Assembly (NCBI GenBank): GCA_003541895.1
Contig: DPLR01000692.1
Location: 1-5,605, forward strand
Direction of reading: 5' to 3'
DNA: 5,605 nucleotides
Origin: Cytophagales bacterium
GTDB lineage: Bacteria > Bacteroidota > Bacteroidia > Cytophagales > Cyclobacteriaceae
This document shows, one piece after another, positions 1 through 4,408 of the stretch; the first letter of the stretch is position 1; every line of letters starts with the position of its first letter. The translations under genes and the position numbers were made by a program. The notes beneath the pieces were generated by a model that saw only the letters and a list, made by a program, of their open reading frames with translations, made no database searches and was not told the DNA's origin.

Positions 1-27
1 TTAAAGCGCGTGAATCAGTAGTAGCTA

Positions 28-357
28 TCAAGGTTTAAGTTTAGGGTTTTGGAGGTGACGATCGCTATCGCGTTGCGTTTTCTTTTCCATATTTTTTTGG
101 AATGCTTCAGTAAGATTCACACCGGTTTGGTTGGCCAAGCAAATCAACACCCAGAGCACATCGGCCATTTCATCACCCAGGTCTTTGTTCTTGTCCGATT
201 CTTTTTCGGATTGGTCGCCATAGCGCCTCGCCATGATTCGAGCAAGTTCACCAACTTCTTCCGTTAGAATTGCCATGTTGGTGAGTTCACTGAAATACCT
301 CACGCCATATTTCTTAATCCATGCATCAACTTGCTGTTGGGCTTCTTCAATGGTCAT
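28..357 (-). CDS. MazG-like nucleotide pyrophosphohydrolase
   Basis: A 109-residue all-alpha protein of the MazG superfamily. Members hydrolyse (d)NTPs to the monophosphate and pyrophosphate, usually as cytosolic house-cleaning enzymes that remove non-canonical nucleotides. The metal-binding signature is visible: EEVGE at residues 33-37 (E33, E34, E37) and DEMAD at 62-66 (E63, D66), giving the EExxE...ExxD pattern. The length fits a single-domain member, not the two-domain E. coli MazG. I chose the ATG at 355-357 because family members start MTIEEA-like. An in-frame ATG at 379-381 would add eight residues (MNFQSIIF) with no counterpart in the fold. No Shine-Dalgarno is visible before either start. 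The TGA stop is followed directly by an in-frame TAG. The gene is divergent from phoH. The substrate cannot be read from the sequence; dCTPase-like or general dNTPase activity are both possible. Confidence 0.9.
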   Translation of the reverse strand: MTIEEAQQQVDAWIKKYGVRYFSELTNMAILTEEVGELARIMARRYGDQSEKESDKNKDLGDEMADVLWVLICLANQTGVNLTEAFQKNMEKKTQRDSDRHLQNPKLKP

Positions 358-405
358 AAAAATTATTGATTGAAAATTCAATTTAGCAATTTGTTAATCT
401 AACCA

Positions 406-437
406 TTTGTAATCTGAAATTAATTCTATTAGTTTTA
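406..437 (+). promoter_or_regulatory. candidate phoH leader promoter (-33 TTTG, -7 TAGTTTTA)
   Basis: TTTG at 406-409, a 20-base spacer, then TAGTTTTA at 430-437 match the Bacteroidota pattern TTTG-N19..21-TAnnTTTG at all positions but the last. Transcription would start near 443-445 and give a leader of roughly 95 nt before phoH. The region is AT-rich, so a chance match is possible. A second partial -7 match, TATTTTTA at 526-533, would instead give a nearly leaderless phoH transcript, but it lacks a -33 TTG. Confidence 0.4.
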
Positions 438-449
438 AGTGACAGAAGA

Positions 450-485
450 ATGACGCGAAGAAACGTTTCACACTTGCAGGTTTAA
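450..485 (+). CDS. possible 11-codon leader peptide upstream of phoH
   Basis: ATG at 450-452 opens a short frame, MTRRNVSHLQV, ending in TAA at 483-485. It lies just after the predicted transcription start, is preceded by a purine stretch (AGAAGA), and covers the entire 5' arm of the hairpin at 454-469. A ribosome on it would therefore block the hairpin. There is no run of identical regulatory codons, the frame is short enough to arise by chance, and nothing shows it is translated. It is listed because its position relative to the hairpin is suggestive. Confidence 0.15.
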   Translation: MTRRNVSHLQV

Positions 486-521
486 AAACATTGTAAGGGA
501 CGTGTCTTCGCGATTTTTTTT
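454..521 (+). terminator. terminator-like hairpin in the phoH leader (possible attenuator)
   Basis: Bases 454-469 pair with 497-512 in antiparallel fashion. There are eight contiguous pairs (454-461 with 505-512, GC-rich base CGCGAAGA/TCTTCGCG), one A-G mismatch, then seven more pairs of which two are G-U. The 27-base loop spans 470-496. One A and eight T residues (514-521) follow the 3' arm, the arrangement of a plus-strand intrinsic terminator. No plus-strand gene precedes it, because the upstream gene is divergent. It ends 17 bases before the phoH ATG, so phoH transcripts starting upstream must read through it. That fits an attenuator, or the 3' end of a small leader RNA of about 78 nt. 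Confidence 0.5.
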
Positions 522-538
522 AACCTATTTTTAATCTG

Positions 539-1891
539 ATGGCGAAAACCACTAAAGAAAAGGACAGAAAGATTTTTGTTCTTGACACCTCGGTAATCAT
601 CTACGAACACAACAGCATCCTCAATTTTGATGAACACGACATAGGCATTCCGATTACGGTGCTGGAGGAACTCGACAACTTTAAAAAGGGAAACGACACA
701 AAGAATTTTGAAGCACGCGAATTTATTCGGTTGATCGATAAACTCGCGAAGGACCAAATGCTTCACCATTGGAATCCCATCAACGGAAAAGGAAAAGGAA
801 ATTTCAAGGTGGTGATGGACACGGGTGGAACCGAGCGTGTGGATGCCAACAAAGTTTTCAATGAAGACAAAGCCGATCACCGCATTTTGAATGCAGCTCT
901 ACTTCTGCAAAAAGAAGAGAAGGGCCGAAAGGTAATTTTGGTGAGCAAAGATGTGAACCTCCGTTTGAAAGCGAAGGCTTTGGGACTGAATGCGGAAGAT
1001 TACACCACAGGGAAAGTAAAGAATATCAGCTCACTTTACACTGGAAGAACGATCATTGATAATGCACCCGGTGAAGTCATTGATTTGATTTATGAAAAGG
1101 GCTACTGCCCGCCCGCTGAAGTGCTCGGAAAGAAATTCGAGCCGATGAAAAACCATTATTACATTTTACGGAGCGGAAAAAAATCGGTACTCGCATTTTA
1201 CAACTCAGCCAATGGAATGGTGGAGCAAGTGGAGAAAAGAAATGCCTATGGAATTAAACCAAGAAATGCAGAGCAGGCATTTGCCATTCATGCTGTTTTA
1301 AAACCTGAAATAAAATTGGTTTCGATGCAAGGCGTGGCAGGTACAGGAAAGACGTTGATTGCGTTAGCAGCAGCACTAGAACAAAAGCGAGAGTACAAAC
1401 AAATTTATTTGGCGCGCCCAATTGTTCCGCTCAGCAATAAAGATATTGGCTATTTGCCGGGCGATATCAAATCGAAACTGAATCCCTATATGGAGCCGCT
1501 GTGGGATAATTTGAAGTTCATTCAAAATCAATACAGCGAGAGCGATAAGGAGTATTCCAAGATTACCGAGATGGTGCAAAATGAAAAATTGGTGATTACT
1601 CCGCTGGCGTACATTCGCGGTAGAAGTTTGTCGAATATATGCTTTATCGTAGATGAAGCTCAGAATCTAACACCACACGAAGTGAAAACAATCATTACAA
1701 GAGCCGGAGAGAACACAAAAATTATTTTCACGGGAGACATCCATCAAATCGATACGCCTTACCTCGATTCGCAAAGCAATGGCTTATCTTATTTGATTGA
1801 CCGGTTGAAAGACCATGAGCTTTATGCCCATGTTACGCTCGAGAGGGGTGAGCGCAGCGAGCTGGCTAACTTGGCCAACGAGCTACTCTGA
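539..1891 (+). CDS. PIN domain-PhoH family ATPase (YlaK/PhoH2 type)
   Basis: A 450-residue cytosolic protein with an N-terminal PIN ribonuclease-like domain fused to a PhoH P-loop ATPase, the architecture of Bacillus YlaK and mycobacterial PhoH2 (PhoH2 is reported as an RNA helicase/RNase). PIN acidic residues are all present: D16 in LDTSVI, E43/E44, D113 in ADHRIL and D138 in SKDVNLR. After a linker, the ATPase shows Walker A GVAGTGKT (265-272), the PhoH-specific stretch ARPIVPLSNKDIGYLPGD (292-309), Walker B FIVDEAQN (369-376), FTGDIHQID (397-405) and a C-terminal arginine motif LERGERSELA (434-443). Length is normal and no key residue is missing, so it should be active. The ATG at 539 sits directly before the conserved PIN strand; there is no Shine-Dalgarno. 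No PhoAT-like antitoxin gene precedes it. Role inferred: ATP-dependent RNA processing or decay. Confidence 0.95.
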   Translation: MAKTTKEKDRKIFVLDTSVIIYEHNSILNFDEHDIGIPITVLEELDNFKKGNDTKNFEAREFIRLIDKLAKDQMLHHWNPINGKGKGNFKVVMDTGGTERVDANKVFNEDKADHRILNAALLLQKEEKGRKVILVSKDVNLRLKAKALGLNAEDYTTGKVKNISSLYTGRTIIDNAPGEVIDLIYEKGYCPPAEVLGKKFEPMKNHYYILRSGKKSVLAFYNSANGMVEQVEKRNAYGIKPRNAEQAFAIHAVLKPEIKLVSMQGVAGTGKTLIALAAALEQKREYKQIYLARPIVPLSNKDIGYLPGDIKSKLNPYMEPLWDNLKFIQNQYSESDKEYSKITEMVQNEKLVITPLAYIRGRSLSNICFIVDEAQNLTPHEVKTIITRAGENTKIIFTGDIHQIDTPYLDSQSNGLSYLIDRLKDHELYAHVTLERGERSELANLANELL

Positions 1892-2012
1892 TTTGGATCA
1901 AGGATAATCTAAGCATGCATGATTTTTTCCGAAAGTGACGAAAATGAAAAAGGTCAATGGTTTGCATAACCGAGTTAGTCTAAATTCGACTGGAAATCGG
2001 TTGTAATATTTA

Positions 2013-2024
2013 TACTAATTAGTA
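2013..2024. repeat. 12-bp perfect palindrome TACTAATTAGTA
   Basis: A perfect 12-bp palindrome in the 257-bp gap between phoH and the 83-residue gene (1892-2148). It is about 90 bases upstream of the candidate promoter of the downstream gene, so it could be a dimeric regulator site. The surroundings are very AT-rich and chance is a fair explanation. The rest of the gap shows a T6 run at 1923-1928 after a weak self-complementary stretch (CATGCATG), but no convincing phoH terminator. Confidence 0.25.
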
Positions 2025-2110
2025 ATTCTTTTAGGGTAATTGAATCGTGACCAGTGAGTTTCTAAGTTTTAATAGGATGGTTATTTTTTCATTAATACGA
2101 TCACTTCCAT

Positions 2111-2118
2111 TTACTTTG
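2111..2118 (+). promoter_or_regulatory. candidate -7 box for the 83-residue gene (TTACTTTG)
   Basis: TTACTTTG matches TAnnTTTG at five of six defined positions and lies 30 bases before the ATG at 2149, giving a leader of about 25 nt. No TTG is found at the expected -33 spacing. An alternative, TTG at 2040-2042 with TAAGTTTT at 2063-2070 and a 20-base spacer, also matches five of six positions. Either could serve, and the choice is uncertain. Confidence 0.35.
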
Positions 2119-2148
2119 CCGTATTAATTTCAAAAAAGAAAAGAAGGT

Positions 2149-2400
2149 ATGTGGTTTAAGTGGGGATTTAAATACTTCACACCGGATAAACAGTTGGAGT
2201 ATTTACGGGAGCATGGAGTGATGTTGGGTTCGCGGGTGCGCAATGAGCGAAAAGTTTTTCTTTATATAGTAAAAAACTTTTTCGTGGAAGTTGTTTACAA
2301 GAATGACAGCATTGAAATGGATGCGGAGAGTTTGAATATTTTCACAAACCTCAATTACCTCAACCGATATCTCGAAGAGGAACTCAATTCAACGTACTAA
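2149..2400 (+). CDS. small uncharacterised protein (83 residues)
   Basis: I do not recognise a named family. The N-terminus is rich in aromatic residues and lysine (MWFKWGFKYF, residues 1-10), followed by a probable helix (TPDKQLEYLREHGVML, 11-26). Two likely beta strands follow (residues 35-50 with alternating hydrophobics, then SIEMD) and a C-terminal leucine-rich helix (NLNYLNRYLEEELN, 67-80). There is no signal peptide or clear membrane helix, so it is probably a cytosolic alpha/beta protein. Codon use and composition look coding and the frame is intact. AGAAGG ends one base before the ATG, too close for a standard Shine-Dalgarno, in an A-rich leader typical of the phylum. It is separated from phoH by 257 bp and converges on sucD with 7 bp between stops, so it is probably transcribed alone. 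Function is unknown. Confidence 0.75.
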   Translation: MWFKWGFKYFTPDKQLEYLREHGVMLGSRVRNERKVFLYIVKNFFVEVVYKNDSIEMDAESLNIFTNLNYLNRYLEEELNSTY

Positions 2401-2414
2401 TCGCTGATTATTTT
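2398..2414. other. interrupted palindrome joining two convergent stop codons
   Basis: TAATC (2398-2402), a GCT spacer and GATTA (2406-2410) form an inverted repeat whose outer triplets are the stop codons of the 83-residue gene (plus strand) and of sucD (minus strand). A TTTT run (2411-2414) follows on the plus strand. The 5-bp AT-rich stem is too weak to be a sure terminator. No better terminator for either gene is visible at this convergent junction. Confidence 0.3.
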
Positions 2415-3283
2415 CCGAGCGCTTTTAGCATGGTATCACCGATCAAAGCTGGTGATTCAACCACGTGAATTCCACATTCGCGCATCACTTTCATTTTGGC
2501 AGCGGCAGTATCTTCAGCGCCACCGATGATTGCACCTGCGTGGCCCATCCGTCTGCCTGGAGGTGCGGTTTGTCCTGCAATGAATCCAACCACGGGTTTT
2601 TTATTCCCATTTTCTTTGATCCAACGCGCTGCAACGGGCTCATAGCTTCCGCCAATTTCGCCAATCATTACAATGCCTTCCGTTTCTGGATCATTCATTA
2701 AAAGTTCAACCGCATCTTTTGTGGGAGTTCCAATAATCGGGTCGCCACCAATTCCAATCGCTGTAGTAATTCCCAAGCCTGCTTTTACAATTTGATCAGC
2801 GGCTTCATACGTGAGTGTTCCTGATTTAGAAACGATACCAATTTTTCCTTTCTTAAATACAAAGCCAGGCATGATGCCCACTTTAGCCTCTCCGGGCGTA
2901 ATCACGCCAGGGCAGTTAGGACCAATCAAAGTTGCCTTTTTCTCTTTCACGTATTGTTTGGACGTCATCATGTCTTTCACAGGAATTCCCTCGGTAATAG
3001 CCACGATTACTTTAATACCTGCATCGGCAGCTTCCATAATTGAGTCTGCTGCGAATGCCGGAGGCACAAAAATGATGGATACATCGGCACCTGTTTTATC
3101 AACCGCTTCTTTCACCGTATTAAACACCGGACGACCCAGATGAACCTGACCGCCTTTGCCGGGTGTAACTCCACCTACTACGTTGGTGCCATACTCAATC
3201 ATTTGACCGGCATGGAATGATCCTTCAGAACCAGTGAAGCCTTGAACTATTACACGAGAATTTTTATTGACCAATACGCTCAT
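2408..3283 (-). CDS. sucD: succinyl-CoA ligase (ADP/GDP-forming) subunit alpha
   Basis: This 291-residue protein is the CoA-binding and phosphohistidine-carrying subunit of succinyl-CoA synthetase. The enzyme interconverts succinyl-CoA plus NDP and phosphate with succinate, CoA and NTP in the TCA cycle. The Rossmann CoA-binding loop is [10 protein letters not shown] (15-24), followed by GGVTPGKGG (37-45). [10 protein letters not shown] (121-130) and SKSGTLTYE (152-160) are present. The conserved glutamate of GEIGG is E209. The active-site histidine is H248 in [13 protein letters not shown], equivalent to H246 of E. coli. Length is typical of the family and the frame is intact. Nucleotide preference depends on SucC, which is not in the window; neither neighbour is sucC, so the subunits are encoded apart. 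The start ATG lies 19 bases after a good -7 box. It is predicted to be monocistronic and constitutively expressed. Cytosolic. Confidence 0.98.
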   Translation of the reverse strand: MSVLVNKNSRVIVQGFTGSEGSFHAGQMIEYGTNVVGGVTPGKGGQVHLGRPVFNTVKEAVDKTGADVSIIFVPPAFAADSIMEAADAGIKVIVAITEGIPVKDMMTSKQYVKEKKATLIGPNCPGVITPGEAKVGIMPGFVFKKGKIGIVSKSGTLTYEAADQIVKAGLGITTAIGIGGDPIIGTPTKDAVELLMNDPETEGIVMIGEIGGSYEPVAARWIKENGNKKPVVGFIAGQTAPPGRRMGHAGAIIGGAEDTAAAKMKVMRECGIHVVESPALIGDTMLKALGK

Positions 3284-3302
3284 ACAAGAAAGGGTTAGGA
3301 AA

Positions 3303-3332
3303 CAAAATTAGAACATTTCTGGTCAGCGGCAA
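3303..3332 (-). promoter_or_regulatory. sucD promoter (-33 TTG, -7 TAATTTTG)
   Basis: On the minus strand, TTG (3332-3330), a 19-base spacer and TAATTTTG (3310-3303) match the Bacteroidota primary sigma consensus at every defined position. The -7 box ends 19 bases before the sucD start codon, giving a leader of roughly 10-15 nt. This is the best-formed promoter in the window. Confidence 0.6.
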
Positions 3333-3365
3333 GAACGAACGCAGATTCAATTTTTAATATACATC

Positions 3366-3395
3366 AAAGTAAAAGGGCTGCGTTAGCAGCCCTTT
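3366..3395 (-). terminator. intrinsic terminator of the FecR-like/TPR gene
   Basis: A perfect 10-bp stem (AAAGGGCTGC at 3372-3381 with GCAGCCCTTT at 3386-3395) closes a 4-base loop. Read on the minus strand the stem ends in TTT and continues TACTTT, a U-rich tail. It lies 24 bases past the stop codon of the gene at 3420-4319 and before the sucD promoter. It should therefore isolate sucD from upstream transcription. Confidence 0.85.
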
Positions 3396-3419
3396 CCGAA
3401 AAAATTTAAACGCAATAAT

Positions 3420-4319
3420 TTACTTTGCAATCTTTAATTTGTTCCTTAACAAGAACTCTTCGTAAGCTTCTTTGTAGGTAGGGTTTTCTGGATCCATTTT
3501 AATGGCTTGTTCGTAGCAAGTGATAGCATCAATGAATAATTTATTTTCCTCATAGAAACCGGCCATTAAATATTTGTTGAAGGCAGTTTCTTCTTGCAGG
3601 TCGGCCGCTGACTTACTGATTTCTAATTTTATAGTTTCAGCTCTCTCTTTCGATGGGCGTTTGATCAAATGTTGCTCTGATTTACTCTTGTTATCCGCTT
3701 TTGATTTTACCTCAACAAGCACTGCGGGTTGATTGGCTAATTTAGGATCGTTCAAATCCACCTGCACGTTGGTTTCAGGGGTTTCTATTTTTAACAACTC
3801 GTCATCAAACATGTTTTTGAATGTGACAATATACGGAGAGCCACCCTTCGCTGCTTCCCAGTTGATGATCACTGTAGAATTATACGCTTCTCCATATTGA
3901 TTTTCAGGCAAGAAAACTTTGATGTCTTCTAAGCCGCGGTGTACGGCTCCAGTAGCACTCAACCTTTGTTTCTTGGCTTCGGCTGAATTGCTGCTCAAAA
4001 TAAAATCGGTGTATTTATTGAGTACACTAGCACCGCCTTTACCTACTTTGTCAGCAAGATCTGCAACCTTATAAACTTTTGGTTCTTTCACTTCCATTGG
4101 TTTGCCCGTATTGTGAACGAGACCCACAGAAGCATTTTCAGAGATTTTCAATTCATCACCAATTTTTAGTTTGGCTCCTGTTTTTAGCGGCTGCCATGTA
4201 TCGCCAGACTTAACTTGGTTTGCGCCCTTGTTGGCCAATACTCGGAACGCATAATCTTGCGCCTGAGTTAGGAACGAGACCAGAATTAGACCAACGAATA
4301 AAATACTGCCTTTTTTCAT
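3420..4319 (-). CDS. exported protein with FecR-like segment and C-terminal TPR
   Basis: A 299-residue protein with a clear signal peptide: MKK, hydrophobic core (residues 5-17), likely cleavage after TQA at 20. No lipobox cysteine is seen, so it should be periplasmic. Residues 24-90 resemble a FecR-type beta segment (GDTWQPLKTGAKLKIGDELK, then a strand ending in GLVHNTGKPMEV). Residues about 135-205 look like a beta-sandwich, perhaps FN3-like (VIINWEAAKGGSPYIVTF...VLVEVKS). After a charged, lysine-rich linker, residues 240-298 form at least one TPR (AGFYEENKLFIDAITCYEQAIKMDPENP). It has no membrane helix or sigma-binding region, so it is not a classical FecR anti-sigma factor. It lies 89 bp downstream of the CHASE2 gene on the same strand and has a strong terminator after it. 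FecR-like and CHASE2 domains are known to co-occur in bacteria, which suggests a joint role. Domain calls are by eye and the exact function is unknown. Confidence 0.8.
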   Translation of the reverse strand: MKKGSILFVGLILVSFLTQAQDYAFRVLANKGANQVKSGDTWQPLKTGAKLKIGDELKISENASVGLVHNTGKPMEVKEPKVYKVADLADKVGKGGASVLNKYTDFILSSNSAEAKKQRLSATGAVHRGLEDIKVFLPENQYGEAYNSTVIINWEAAKGGSPYIVTFKNMFDDELLKIETPETNVQVDLNDPKLANQPAVLVEVKSKADNKSKSEQHLIKRPSKERAETIKLEISKSAADLQEETAFNKYLMAGFYEENKLFIDAITCYEQAIKMDPENPTYKEAYEEFLLRNKLKIAK

Positions 4320-4370
4320 ATTAGGTTTTGTTTGAGTTCTGATTTAAGTGATAAACTTTCGTAATGCCTA

Positions 4371-4378
4371 CAAAATTA
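4371..4378 (-). promoter_or_regulatory. candidate -7 box for the FecR-like/TPR gene (TAATTTTG)
   Basis: TAATTTTG on the minus strand is a full TAnnTTTG match, identical to the sucD -7 box. It ends 51 bases before the ATG at 4317-4319. No TTG lies at the expected -33 distance; that position falls in the hairpin at 4390-4404. It may be a weak or regulated internal promoter, or a chance match. Confidence 0.35.
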
Positions 4379-4404
4379 ATAAAAATCGTGCCATAAGGCA
4401 TGGC
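4379..4404 (-). terminator. weak terminator-like hairpin after the CHASE2 gene
   Basis: On the minus strand GCCAT (4404-4400), a 5-base loop and ATGGC (4394-4390) form a short stem, followed by ACGATTTTTATT. It begins four bases after the CHASE2 stop codon. The stem is only 5 bp, so termination would be partial at best. It could reduce read-through into the FecR-like gene. Confidence 0.3.
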
Positions 4405-4408
4405 GTAA

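Noticed and set aside
1..38. C-terminus of a plus-strand gene at the left edge (a frame ending KARESVVAIKV-stop at 36-38, or one ending in TAGTAG at 19-24)
   Set aside because: Too few codons to judge. One frame would overlap the end of the MazG-like gene by 11 bases; either could be chance.
355..381. Upstream ATG at 379-381 extending the MazG-like protein by eight residues
   Set aside because: The extra MNFQSIIF has no counterpart in the fold, and the family start MTIEEA fits the ATG at 355-357.
460..469. 10-bp palindrome GAAACGTTTC in the phoH leader, as an operator
   Set aside because: It lies wholly inside the 5' arm of the longer hairpin (454-469), which explains it more economically.
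482..880. 132-codon minus-strand ORF opposite the start of phoH, and similar ORFs opposite phoH, sucD and the MazG-like gene
   Set aside because: Reading-frame shadows: each lies inside a well-recognised gene on the other strand and shows no family features.
1923..1928. T6 run after phoH as a terminator
   Set aside because: The preceding CATGCATG palindrome has no loop and the AATC/GATT arms give only a 4-bp stem, so there is no credible terminator hairpin.
1919..1969. 16-codon ORF MIFSESDENEKGQWFA after phoH
   Set aside because: Short, no start signal or promoter, and expected by chance in this length.
3212..3241. GFTGSEG in place of GFTGSQG in the SucD CoA loop
   Set aside because: As far as I recall, this glutamate is usual in Bacteroidota SucD proteins, so it is not a sign of altered function.
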